Assembly: GCA_047605425.1 (NCBI GenBank)
Contig: JASGFT010000176.1
Span: 1 to 9,583, forward strand
Direction of reading: 5' to 3'
Source of the DNA: JAKPAM01 sp047605425
GTDB lineage: Bacteria; Pseudomonadota; Gammaproteobacteria; Burkholderiales; Burkholderiaceae_E
Length of the DNA stretch: 9,583 bases
The translations under genes were made by a program, and so were the position numbers. This document shows, piece after piece, positions 1 to 6,446 of this stretch (the stretch's first letter is position 1; each line of letters opens with the position of its first letter). The notes beneath the pieces were generated by a model. It saw only the letters and a program-made list of their open reading frames with translations, was not told where the DNA came from and did no database searches.

Positions 1-958
1 CAGCGGCGAGCGCGACGCCAACTTCCTGCTCGAGCCGGCCGGCGGCGGCGCCCGTTGCATGCTCAAGCTCTCGCATCCGGACGAGGATCCGCTGGTCGCC
101 GACTTCCAGACCCAGGCGCTGCTGCACGTCGCCCGCGTCGATCCGGCGCTGCCGGTGCAGCGCCTGCTGCCGGACCGGCAGGGCGCGGCCTCGGCGCTGG
201 TCGTCGACGCCGACGGCCGCCCGCGGGTGGCGCGCGTGTTCAGCTATCTCGAAGGCCTGCCGATGCCCGAGGCGCCGCGATCGGCCGCGCAGCGGCAGGA
301 CGTGGCGCGCATGCTGGCGCGGCTGGACCGCGCGCTCGCCGGCTTCGCGCACCCGGCGGGCGAGCGCGAGCTGCCGTGGGACATCCAGCGCGCCGAACGC
401 GTGCGTCCGTTGCTCGCGCACGTCCCCGAGCCGGAGCGCCGCGCGCTGGCCGAGGCGGCGCTCGATGGCTTCGAGCGGCGCGCCCGCCCGCAACTGGCGA
501 CGCTGCGGCGGCAGGCGATCCACAACGACTTCAACCTGTACAACCTGCTGGTCGATCCGCGGGCGCCGGCGCGCGTGGCCGGCATCCTGGACTTCGGCGA
601 CATGGTGCACGCGCCGCTGGTCGACGACCTGGCCGTCGCCGCGTCGTACCAGATCGACGAGCACGGCGACGCGCTGGCGACGATCGCGCAGTTCGTCGCC
701 GCTTACCACGCGGTCCTGCCGCTGACCGAGGCCGAATCGCTGCTGCTGCTGGACCTCGTGCGCGCGCGCCTGGCGATGGTGGTCGCGATCAGCGGCTGGC
801 GCGCCGTGCGACAGCCCGACAACGCGGCCTACCTGCTGCGCAACAACGCCGTGTCGTGGGCGCGGCTGCGGGCCTGCGCGGACCTGACGCCCGAACAGGT
901 GCGGACGGCGATCGCCGCCGCCCGCCCGAGCCTGGAGCCCTTCTTCGATGAGCGCTGA
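1..958 (+). CDS. APH-family small-molecule kinase, hydroxylysine-kinase-like (5' end missing)
   Basis: The reading frame is already open at base 2, and the residues before the first ATG (base 59), including a GERDANFLL stretch, match the nucleotide-binding start of this family. The gene therefore begins left of the window; 318 residues are visible, so perhaps 20-40 are missing. The catalytic loop is present as HNDFNLYN (521-544), with Asp at 527-529 as predicted catalytic base. The metal-binding Asp of the DFG-like motif LDFGD is at 590-592. Known for the family: ATP-dependent phosphorylation of a small hydroxyl or amino compound in the cytoplasm. The stop overlaps the start of a class III aminotransferase by 11 bases, so the two are co-translated. 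This partnership, and the fused versions seen in other bacteria, point to the HYKK type acting on hydroxylysine, ethanolamine or a related amino alcohol rather than to antibiotic resistance. The actual substrate is inference. Confidence 0.85.
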   Translation, partial: SGERDANFLLEPAGGGARCMLKLSHPDEDPLVADFQTQALLHVARVDPALPVQRLLPDRQGAASALVVDADGRPRVARVFSYLEGLPMPEAPRSAAQRQDVARMLARLDRALAGFAHPAGERELPWDIQRAERVRPLLAHVPEPERRALAEAALDGFERRARPQLATLRRQAIHNDFNLYNLLVDPRAPARVAGILDFGDMVHAPLVDDLAVAASYQIDEHGDALATIAQFVAAYHAVLPLTEAESLLLLDLVRARLAMVVAISGWRAVRQPDNAAYLLRNNAVSWARLRACADLTPEQVRTAIAAARPSLEPFFDER

Positions 959-2234
959 GATGCCCGAATCCACGGCGGCGCTGCTGGCGCGCCGCGCCCG
1001 CCTGCTGGGGCCGGCCTATCGGCTGTTCTACGACGAACCTTTCCATCCGGTGCGCGGCGACGGCGTATGGCTGTACGACGCCGACGGCACGCCGTGGCTG
1101 GACGCGTACAACAACGTCGCCTGCGTCGGTCACTCGAATCCGCGGGTGGTCGACGCCATCGCCCGCCAGGCGGCGACGCTGAACACCCACACCCGTTATC
1201 TGCACGAGGGCATCCTCGATTACGCCGAGCGGCTGCTGGCGACGATGCCCGACGCGCTCGGACACGCGAGCTTCACCTGCAGCGGCAGCGAGGCCAACGA
1301 CCTGGCGCTGCGCATCGCCGGCGCCCACACCGGCGCGACCGGCCTGATCGTCACGCGCTTCGCTTACCACGGCGTGACCTCGGCGATCGCCTGCGCGTCG
1401 CCGTCGCTGGGCTCGTCCGTGCAGATCGGCGCGCACGTGCGCCTGGTCGACGCGCCGACGGGCGGCGACGCGGCCACCGGAAGACGCTTCGCCGACGGCG
1501 TGCGCGCGGCGATCGACGAGCTGCGCGCGCAGGGACTCGCGCCCGCGGCGCTGCTGGTCGACACCGTGTTCTCGAGCGACGGCGTGTTCACGGCGCCGGC
1601 CGGTTTCCTAAGAGAGGCGGTCGACGCCGTCCGCGCGGCCGGCGGCGTGTTCATCGCCGACGAGGTGCAGCCGGGCTTCGGCCGCACCGGCGAGGCGTTC
1701 TGGGGCTTCCTGCGCCACGGCGTCGTGCCCGACATCGTCACGCTGGGCAAGCCGATGGGCAACGGTCATCCGGTCGCCGGCCTGGCCGTGCGGCCCGAGG
1801 TCATGCAGGCCTTCGGCCGGGCCTGCCGCTACTTCAACACGTTCGGCGGCAACCCGGTGTCGATGGCCGCGGCCCGCGCCGTGCTGGACGTGATCGAACA
1901 GGACGGTCTGCAGCGCAACGCGCTCGAGGTCGGCGACTACCTGCGCGAGCGGCTGGCCGGGCTGGGCCGGCGCCACGCGCTGGTCGGCGAGGTGCGTGGG
2001 ACGGGCCTGTTCATCGGCGTCGAGCTGCTGGCCGACCGCGCGAGCGGCGCGCCGGCCACCGAGCAGGCGGCGCGGGTCGTCAACGGCCTGCGCCGGCGCC
2101 AGGTGCTGCTGAGCGCGACGGGCCCGCAGGCCAACGTGCTGAAGATCCGGCCGCCGCTGGTGTTCGGGCGCGAGCACGCCGACCTGCTGGTCGAACGGCT
2201 GGACGCGGTGCTGGCGCAGATCGGCGAAGGGTAG
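948..2234 (+). CDS. Class III PLP-dependent aminotransferase / phospho-lyase-like protein
   Basis: A complete 428-residue protein of the usual class III (ornithine/GABA aminotransferase fold) length. Visible landmarks are the PLP-phosphate-binding GSEAND motif (113-118), the aromatic-His pair YHG (140-142), the PLP-ring Asp in FIADEVQPGFGRTG (Asp238), and the Schiff-base Lys268 in TLGKPMGNGHP. The C-terminal domain is intact to a RPPLVF motif (401-406). The ATG at 948 has a GGAG (934-937) ten bases upstream and overlaps the kinase stop by 11 bases; an in-frame ATG at 960 is an alternative. Next to an APH-type kinase, the closest functional model is the PHYKPL/ETNPPL group. Those enzymes use PLP to eliminate phosphate from O-phosphohydroxylysine or phosphoethanolamine, giving an aldehyde, ammonia and phosphate. 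The fold and PLP chemistry are certain; lyase versus true aminotransferase activity is inferred from context. Confidence 0.88.
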   Translation: MSAEMPESTAALLARRARLLGPAYRLFYDEPFHPVRGDGVWLYDADGTPWLDAYNNVACVGHSNPRVVDAIARQAATLNTHTRYLHEGILDYAERLLATMPDALGHASFTCSGSEANDLALRIAGAHTGATGLIVTRFAYHGVTSAIACASPSLGSSVQIGAHVRLVDAPTGGDAATGRRFADGVRAAIDELRAQGLAPAALLVDTVFSSDGVFTAPAGFLREAVDAVRAAGGVFIADEVQPGFGRTGEAFWGFLRHGVVPDIVTLGKPMGNGHPVAGLAVRPEVMQAFGRACRYFNTFGGNPVSMAAARAVLDVIEQDGLQRNALEVGDYLRERLAGLGRRHALVGEVRGTGLFIGVELLADRASGAPATEQAARVVNGLRRRQVLLSATGPQANVLKIRPPLVFGREHADLLVERLDAVLAQIGEG

Positions 2235-2245
2235 AATGGCGGCCG
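2232..2245 (+). promoter_or_regulatory. Candidate promoter (-10 box) of the nhaA leader
   Basis: TAGAAT (2232-2237) matches five of six bases of the sigma-70 -10 consensus and overlaps the stop codon of the aminotransferase gene. A start point seven or eight bases downstream would fall on the GGG at 2245-2247, exactly where the structured nhaA leader begins. No convincing -35 box is seen at the expected distance (TGCTGG at 2209-2214). The fit with the leader's 5' end is the main support. Confidence 0.45.
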
Positions 2246-2316
2246 GGTGTTAGCCGCATGCCGCGGCGGGACAGGTTCATGCGTCGGTCGGGCCGCCACG
2301 CGGAGCTCCCGCGACC
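2245..2316 (+). promoter_or_regulatory. Structured nhaA leader, candidate nhaA-I (Li+-I) riboswitch
   Basis: The 72 bases before the nhaA start codon are unusually structured. A hairpin pairs GCCGC (2253-2257) with GCGGC (2263-2267). GCGGGA (2266-2271) is exactly complementary to TCCCGC (2307-2312) and encloses an inner stem GCGT (2281-2284) / ACGC (2298-2301). The first two stems share two bases, so they may exclude each other or be trimmed. The ribosome binding site GGAG (2302-2305) lies inside this fold and within the palindrome GGAGCTCC, which would allow control of translation. The order of elements (GGGTGTTAG, CCGCATGCCG, GGGACAGGTTCAT, CCGCCACGCGGAGCTCCCGC, start codon) agrees with my memory of the nhaA-I motif. 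That motif is reported in many Proteobacteria ahead of nhaA and proposed to sense Li+. I could not run a covariance search. Confidence 0.65.
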
Positions 2317-3663
2317 ATGCATCGTGTCACCCCGCGGCAGGACCTGCCGCGCGTCCGCCTTCTCGCCGAACGCGCTTTCGCCACGCTCGAACGTTTCCTG
2401 CACATCGAGGCGGCCAGCGGCATCGTGCTGTTGATCGCCGCCGCCGTCGCGCTGATCTGGGCCAATTCGCCGTTCGCGCACGGCTACCACGCGCTCTGGC
2501 ATCTGCCGGTGTCGATCGGCATCGGCGGCTTCACGTTCTCCGAGTCGCTGCACTTCCTGGTCAACGACGCGCTGATGACCGTCTTCTTCCTGGTCGTCGG
2601 CATGGAGATCCGCCGCGAGATCCACGAAGGGGCGCTGAGCGACCCGCGCCAGGCCAGCCTGCCGATCCTGGCGGCACTGGGCGGCGTGGCCGCGCCGGCG
2701 CTGATCTACGCGGCCTTGAACGGCGATCCGTCGCGCATCCATGGTTGGGCGGTGCCGACGGCGACCGACATCGCGTTCGCCGTCGGCGTGCTGGCGCTGC
2801 TGGGCCGGGGCATCCCGGCGCACGTGCGGATCTTCCTGCTGGCGCTGGCGATCATCGACGACATCGTCGCCGTGCTGATCATCGCGCTGTTCTATTCGGG
2901 CGGGCTCGACTGGCACGGCTTCCTCGTCGCCGGGCTGGGCATCCTGGCCGTGCTCGGCTTGCAGCGGATCGGCATCGGCTCGGCGCTGGCCTATGTGCTG
3001 CCCGGCGCCGTCGTCTGGATCGGGCTGCTGATGACCGGCGCGCACCCGAGCTTGGCGGGCGTGGTGCTCGGCATGATGACGCCGGTCGTGCCGCTGCCGA
3101 TGCGCGAGCGCCCGCTCGACGGTGTGACGCGCGCGGTGCAGCGGCTGCACGATCACGATGACGCGCAGGGCGCGCAAGGCCTGACGGCGCCGCTGCGGCA
3201 GTTGCGCTTGGCCCAGCGCGAGCTGCTGCCGCCGGTCGTGCGCGTGCAGATGGCGCTGCATCCGTGGGTTGCCTACGGGATCATGCCCGTGTTCGCGCTG
3301 GCCAATGCCGGCGTCGGCATGGGCGGCATCGACCTGTCGGCCGCCGGCCCGCGCTGGGTCATCGGATCGGTCGCGCTGGCATTGGTGGCCGGCAAGCCGC
3401 TGGGCGTGGTCGGCGTGAGCTGGGCGGCGGTGCGGCTCGGCTGGTGCCGGCTGCCGCCGGGCGTGTCCTGGGCCGGCATCTGGCTGATCGGCCTGCTGGC
3501 GGGGGTCGGCTTCACGATGTCGCTGTTCATCGCGATGCTGGCGTTCGACGACGAAGCGCTGCTCGGGGCGGCCAAGCTCGGCGTGCTGACGGGTTCGCTG
3601 GTGGCGGCGCTGCTGGGCCTGGCCTGGGGATCCGCGTACCGGCGGGCCCTGGCCGCCGGATGA
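2317..3663 (+). CDS. nhaA: Na+/H+ antiporter NhaA
   Basis: An inner-membrane antiporter that expels Na+ (or Li+) in exchange for H+, for salt and alkaline-pH homeostasis. It has 448 residues with about a dozen hydrophobic segments. Family landmarks: ALMTVFFLVVGMEIRRE (85-101), PTATDIAFA with Asp151 (equivalent to Asp133 of the E. coli protein), the ion-binding pair Asp181-Asp182 in LAIIDDIVAV (equivalent to Asp163-Asp164), Lys360 in AGKPLG (equivalent to Lys300), and GVGFTMSLFIAMLAF (396-410). It is about 60 residues longer than the E. coli protein. The extra length is an N-terminal extension and a hydrophilic insert (about 262-312) before HPWVAYGIMPVFALANAG, both common in the long proteobacterial subgroup. 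The ATG at 2317 is chosen because the next in-frame Met (87) is inside the conserved core and GGAG lies 11 bases upstream. It is probably controlled by the structured leader. Confidence 0.97.
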   Translation: MHRVTPRQDLPRVRLLAERAFATLERFLHIEAASGIVLLIAAAVALIWANSPFAHGYHALWHLPVSIGIGGFTFSESLHFLVNDALMTVFFLVVGMEIRREIHEGALSDPRQASLPILAALGGVAAPALIYAALNGDPSRIHGWAVPTATDIAFAVGVLALLGRGIPAHVRIFLLALAIIDDIVAVLIIALFYSGGLDWHGFLVAGLGILAVLGLQRIGIGSALAYVLPGAVVWIGLLMTGAHPSLAGVVLGMMTPVVPLPMRERPLDGVTRAVQRLHDHDDAQGAQGLTAPLRQLRLAQRELLPPVVRVQMALHPWVAYGIMPVFALANAGVGMGGIDLSAAGPRWVIGSVALALVAGKPLGVVGVSWAAVRLGWCRLPPGVSWAGIWLIGLLAGVGFTMSLFIAMLAFDDEALLGAAKLGVLTGSLVAALLGLAWGSAYRRALAAG

Positions 3664-3679
3664 CGGTCCGCTCCTTTTT
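3639..3679 (+). terminator. Weak terminator-like hairpin at the 3' end of nhaA
   Basis: CCGGCGG (3639-3645) and CCGCCGG (3653-3659) form a perfect 7-bp stem with a 7-base loop, inside the last codons of nhaA. A run of five T follows only at 3675-3679, fifteen bases after the stem. That is too far for a classical intrinsic terminator, so any termination here would be inefficient. Confidence 0.25.
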
Positions 3680-3689
3680 CGTGTAGCAT
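3660..3689 (+). promoter_or_regulatory. Candidate promoter of the broken ABC-ATPase gene
   Basis: ATGACG (3660-3665, four of six to TTGACA) and TAGCAT (3684-3689, four of six to TATAAT) are separated by 18 bases. The -35 element overlaps the nhaA stop codon. A run of six G (3706-3711) then precedes the GTG at 3716 as ribosome binding site. The regulatory front of the gene therefore survives although the gene does not. Confidence 0.4.
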
Positions 3690-3715
3690 CCGTCCCCCTT
3701 TTTCCGGGGGGCATC

Positions 3716-3831
3716 GTGTCCCGCATCGTCGTCGATCGCCTGCGCAAGACGTACCGCTTGCTCGAACGCGATCCGGGCGTGCGCGGCGCGCTGCGCGCTG
3801 GTCAAGCCGCGCTACCGCACCGTCGAAACGC
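3716..3831 (+). pseudogene. N-terminal remnant of an ABC-exporter ATPase
   Basis: From the GTG at 3716 the translation is SRIVVDRLRKTYRL followed by ERDPGVRGALRA. This matches the start of NatA-like or viologen-exporter-like ABC-2 ATPases, which continue with a KPRYRTVxAL segment leading to the Walker A region. Here the continuation LVKPRYRTVETLA is found, but in another frame (from about 3798), consistent with loss of two bases in the GC-repeat around 3790-3798. No Walker A, signature or Walker B motif follows. The similarity stops near 3831, and the next 30 bases run into an inverted repeat and the end of a minus-strand gene. About 40 of an expected 310 or more codons remain. Promoter and ribosome binding site look intact, so a short aberrant peptide could still be made. 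I infer a frameshift plus a large deletion that removed the rest of an exporter operon. Confidence 0.7.
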
Positions 3832-3861
3832 TGGCATATCACGCCATCCGGGTGTCGAGGT

Positions 3862-3900
3862 CTGGTGTCGTGAATCAGAGCTCGCCGTTCACGACACTAG
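3862..3900. repeat. Long inverted repeat (13-bp arms) between convergent genes
   Basis: CTGGTGTCGTGAA (3862-3874) and TTCACGACACTAG (3888-3900) pair over 13 positions with a single G-T wobble, around a 13-base spacer. The right arm contains the stop codon of the DUF3325 gene (minus strand, 3899-3897). Neither strand has a T-run after the stem, so it is not a standard intrinsic terminator. It could stabilise or end the minus-strand operon transcript, or mark the deletion point of the ABC gene. Confidence 0.6.
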
Positions 3901-4187
3901 CGCCGGCGCGCCGGCTTGCGCCGTTCGATCGCGATCAGCACCACCGCGACCAGCGCGGCGGCGGCGCTCAGGTGTCCGCACCACGCGACCAGCCCGAGCG
4001 ACCAGCCCTGCGTGCGCACGGCGATCGCCAGCGACACGGCGAGCAGCGCGAAGCCGGCGCCGCGCGCCAGGCGGCTGCGCGACGCCGGCCATTCGCGGCC
4101 GTACAGGTCCACCTGGTGGCGCTCCATCGCCAGCGCCAGCAGCGCGAAGGCCGGCACGGCGGTCAGCAGCGTCAACGCATGCATCAT
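3897..4187 (-). CDS. DUF3325 small membrane protein of an iron-uptake operon
   Basis: A 96-residue integral membrane protein with three hydrophobic segments (about 4-21, 43-57, 65-87) and a basic tail ending KPARRR. Recognised as DUF3325 from the length, the ALAMERHQ motif after helix 1 (Met21-Gln25), the basic loop, and GWSLGLVAWCGHLSAAA. Its biochemical role is unknown. The family recurs downstream of PepSY-type reductases and DUF3649 proteins in siderophore-uptake loci of Burkholderiales and Pseudomonas, so a supporting role in inner-membrane iron handling is inferred. Two adjacent ATG codons (4187-4185 and 4184-4182) could both start it. The gene begins 28 bases after the PepSY stop, third in the operon. 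A weak GAAG lies upstream. Confidence 0.85.
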   Translation of the reverse strand: MMHALTLLTAVPAFALLALAMERHQVDLYGREWPASRSRLARGAGFALLAVSLAIAVRTQGWSLGLVAWCGHLSAAAALVAVVLIAIERRKPARRR

Positions 4188-4215
4188 CGGCGATCGTCTT
4201 CGGTGGGGCGATCGG

Positions 4216-5817
4216 TCAGACGGTTTCGCCGGCGACGCGGCTTGTCGCCGGGCGCCGCGTACGTGGCAGCGGCGGCTTGAAGCGCATCGTCCGCAGCGCC
4301 AGCGCGGCCAGCAGCGCGGCGAGGGCCAGCAGCGTCAGGTCGATGCCGGCGAACACCCAATCGTGCTGCGCGAGACTGGTGACCAGGCCGCGCGAGCTCG
4401 TCACCGCATTGAGTACCGGCAGCAGCGCCAGCGACGCGGCGCCGGCCCACAGCAGCTCGATCCACGCGCGGCGGGGCGGCCGCACGATCGCGTACAGCAG
4501 CGTGATCGCCCAGACGATGAAGAACAGGTCGATCTCGGCATTCTTGCGCTGAGCGATCTCCAACGGCAGCAGGCGGCTGCCGGCCATGAACGCCGCCATC
4601 GCGATCGGCAGTCCGGCGATCGCGGCGATGTTCAGGCGCTCGACGATCCGGAAGCCCAGGTGCGGGCGTTGCGGGTCGGCCAGCCGGGTGCGGCGCTTGA
4701 CGGTCCACATCACGAGGCCGGTGCCGACCATCGCGGTGCCGGCCAGGCTGGTCAGGAAGTACAGCCAGCGCACGGTCGTGTCGGCGAACTGGCCCTCGTG
4801 CAGCGCGACCAGTACGCCGCGGGTTTCGGCGGCCGGGCCGACGCGATCCTTGGTGTCGAGCAGCTTGCCGTCGACGCCGTCGAACACCAGGTATTGCGGG
4901 CTCGTCGACGCGCGGCCGGCGCTGCCGCGCGTGACGATGACGCGGGCCGCCGCGTCGCCGGGGTTCTGCACGATCACGCGGCCGACGTTGTCGTGGCCCC
5001 AGCGCTGCTGCGCGTCGCGCACCATCGGCGCGACGTCGGCGAGCGCGGCCGGCCGGCGGCTCGGCGGGCTGGCCGGCACGAACGCGCTCAGCTCGGCGGT
5101 CAGCGCCTGCCGCTGCGGCGGCGTCTTGAACGCGGCGTCCGATCCCCAGGGCATATACATCAGCATCAGCGTGACCAGCCCGGAGTACGTGATCATGAAG
5201 TGGAACGGCAGGCCGAACACCGACAGCAGGTTGTGCGCGTCGAGCCACGAGCGCTGGCCCTTGCCCCAGCGGAACGTGAAGAAGTCGATGAAGATCTTCT
5301 TGTGCGTGATGACGCCGCTGACGATCGCGACCAGCATGAACATCGCGCAGAAGCCGGCGATCCAGCGTCCCCAGAGCACCGGTACGTAGTGCAGGTTGAA
5401 GTGGAAGCGATAGAAGAACTCGCCGCCGTTGGTGTCGCGCGAGGTGATCGGCTGCGCGGTGCGCGGATCGAAGGTCGCGCTCTCGAAGCGCCGGCCGCCG
5501 TTGCCGGCCGGCCGCCAGAACGCCTGCACGACGGGGTTGCGGTCCTCGGGCAGCGAGAAGCTCCATTGCGGGCTGCCGGCCGCCACCCGGCCCAGGTGAT
5601 CGACGATGAGCGGCGCGACCTCGGCGGCATCGGGCACCGTCGCGGCGGCCGGCAGCTCGGGCCGCATCCACTGCGACAGCGCGTCCTTGAAGTACGAGAC
5701 GCTGCCGGTCAGGAACATCGCGAACAGGATCCAGCCGACCAGCAGGCCGGTCCACGTGTGCAGCGCCGACATCGTCTGGCGCAGGCCGCGCGCCTTGGCG
5801 GGGGTGGCGCTGCTCAT
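4216..5817 (-). CDS. PepSY-associated membrane protein, putative ferric-siderophore reductase
   Basis: A 533-residue inner-membrane protein of the PepSY-TM family (PiuB/FoxB-like). These proteins are thought to pass electrons through haem to ferric siderophores and so release Fe2+. Helix 1 (about 14-37) carries LHTWTGLLVGW. A periplasmic PepSY-like domain follows (about 45-148) with FHFNLHY near its end. Helices lie at about 150-170 and 200-222, a second soluble domain at about 230-348 ends LVALHEGQF, and more helices follow at 351-372, 395-417, 428-446, 452-472 and 486-509. His20, His139, His143, His172 (GVITHKK), His195 (LDAHN), His206 and His340 are at places where the family keeps haem-ligand candidates. 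The ATG at 5817 overlaps the DUF3649 stop as ATGA, implying translational coupling. The frame is open further upstream to 6450, but that part is antisense to DUF3649 and not protein-like. Confidence 0.9.
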   Translation of the reverse strand: MSSATPAKARGLRQTMSALHTWTGLLVGWILFAMFLTGSVSYFKDALSQWMRPELPAAATVPDAAEVAPLIVDHLGRVAAGSPQWSFSLPEDRNPVVQAFWRPAGNGGRRFESATFDPRTAQPITSRDTNGGEFFYRFHFNLHYVPVLWGRWIAGFCAMFMLVAIVSGVITHKKIFIDFFTFRWGKGQRSWLDAHNLLSVFGLPFHFMITYSGLVTLMLMYMPWGSDAAFKTPPQRQALTAELSAFVPASPPSRRPAALADVAPMVRDAQQRWGHDNVGRVIVQNPGDAAARVIVTRGSAGRASTSPQYLVFDGVDGKLLDTKDRVGPAAETRGVLVALHEGQFADTTVRWLYFLTSLAGTAMVGTGLVMWTVKRRTRLADPQRPHLGFRIVERLNIAAIAGLPIAMAAFMAGSRLLPLEIAQRKNAEIDLFFIVWAITLLYAIVRPPRRAWIELLWAGAASLALLPVLNAVTSSRGLVTSLAQHDWVFAGIDLTLLALAALLAALALRTMRFKPPLPRTRRPATSRVAGETV

Positions 5818-6128
5818 CGCGGGCCGGCCGACGACCAGACGAGCAGGCACGCGGCCAGCAGCGGCAGCGCGGCGATGGCCAGCCCGGCCCAGGCGCGCGC
5901 GGCCGAGCGCACGGCGAACACCCAGACCACCGCGCCGGTATAGACGAGAAAGCTCAGCAGCATGCCGCCGAGCACGGCCTCGGTCGCCGGGATCGGCAGC
6001 GCGAGCATGGCGATCGACGTCAGCGCCGCGAGCGCGTAGCCGCCGAACAGCGCGGCCAGGACGCGCGAGGCGAGCGGAGCGTGGACAAGGATCCGGGGCA
6101 GTATCCGGGAGGTCGTGGCGGGGTTCAC
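5814..6128 (-). CDS. DUF3649 small membrane protein, first gene of the iron-reductase operon
   Basis: A 104-residue protein with three hydrophobic stretches (about 20-42, 52-72, 78-98), assigned to DUF3649 from the pattern SRVLAALFGGYALA, PATEAVLGGMLLSFLVYTGAVVWVFA, RAWAGL. It starts at a GTG (6128-6126). Going upstream in the same frame there is no other start codon before a stop at 6164-6162, so the choice is forced, although no good ribosome binding site is visible. Its function is unknown. It regularly precedes PepSY reductases and DUF3325 in siderophore loci and may assemble with the reductase. A Fur-box-like site and a promoter lie 35-90 bases upstream. Confidence 0.85.
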   Translation of the reverse strand: MNPATTSRILPRILVHAPLASRVLAALFGGYALAALTSIAMLALPIPATEAVLGGMLLSFLVYTGAVVWVFAVRSAARAWAGLAIAALPLLAACLLVWSSAGPR

Positions 6129-6161
6129 AGCGTGGGCGACGATCGCGCGGCAACCCGCGCG

Positions 6162-6186
6162 TCATTCGATGAATGAGAATTAGTCG
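6162..6186 (-). promoter_or_regulatory. Candidate Fur box of the DUF3649-PepSY-DUF3325 operon
   Basis: AATGAGAATTAGT (6172-6184, plus-strand reading) agrees at 11 of 13 positions with AATGAGAATCATT, a frequent Fur-box core. Beside it, TCATTC-GAT-GAATGA (6162-6176) is a perfect inverted repeat with 6-base arms, giving an extended AT-rich operator in otherwise GC-rich DNA. It sits over the predicted start point, just downstream of the -10 box at 6194-6189. Iron-bound Fur would block transcription there. The placement before a ferric-reductase-type operon fits. Confidence 0.65.
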
Positions 6187-6188
6187 CG

Positions 6189-6217
6189 ATTGTAGCCGAC
6201 CCCGCGGCGTCAGTCGA
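6189..6217 (-). promoter_or_regulatory. Promoter of the iron-reductase operon (minus strand)
   Basis: Reading the minus strand, TCGACT (6217-6212, four of six to TTGACA) and TACAAT (6194-6189, five of six to TATAAT) are separated by 17 bases. Transcription would start near 6182, inside the Fur-like operator, and reach the DUF3649 GTG after about 55 bases. The -35 element overlaps the stop codon of the broken Bug-type receptor gene. Confidence 0.55.
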
Positions 6218-6446
6218 GTTGCACGCCGGCGCCGCGCGCGACCTTGCCCCACTTGTCGATCTCGGCCTGCAGGTAGGTCGCGAACGCCTGCGGGCTCGTG
6301 GCGACGACCTCGGCGCCCAGCGACTGCAGCTTCTCGACCACGTCGGGCATCTTCAGGATCGTCCGCAGCTCGGCGTTCAGCCGCGCGACGATCTCGGGCG
6401 GCAGGTTGCCGGGTCCCATCAGGCCGCCCCAGGACACGGTTTCGAA
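6210..6446 (-). pseudogene. C-terminal remnant of a Bug/TctC-type solute receptor
   Basis: The last 78 or so residues of a tripartite tricarboxylate transporter periplasmic receptor (Bug family, normally about 320 residues). The FETVSWGGLMGPGNLPPEIV stretch corresponds to the conserved phrase preceding lobe 2. It is followed by ARLNAELRTIL, MPDVVEKLQSLGAEV and the family's closing LQAEIDKWGKVARGAGVQLD. Upstream of the Phe codon (6446-6444) the translation turns to Cys-Ala and arginines with no similarity, so signal peptide and lobe 1 are gone. The GTG at 6437 could start a 75-residue peptide, but this would lack a binding site and an export signal. The break coincides with the start of TauD homology on the other strand. 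Confidence 0.8.

Noticed and set aside
1..958. Aminoglycoside resistance phosphotransferase
   Set aside because: The shared APH fold is real, but the coupling to a class III PLP enzyme and the sequence around the catalytic loop fit the metabolic hydroxylysine-kinase-like group better.
2080..3747. A 555-codon open frame on the minus strand across the aminotransferase end and nhaA
   Set aside because: It is antisense to the unmistakable NhaA and rich in Arg/Gln/His with no domain pattern; in GC-rich DNA such frames arise as shadows of real genes.
3916..5943. A 675-codon open frame on the plus strand opposite the PepSY gene
   Set aside because: Low-complexity Arg/Gln/Asp/Ala translation, antisense to a well-supported membrane protein operon.
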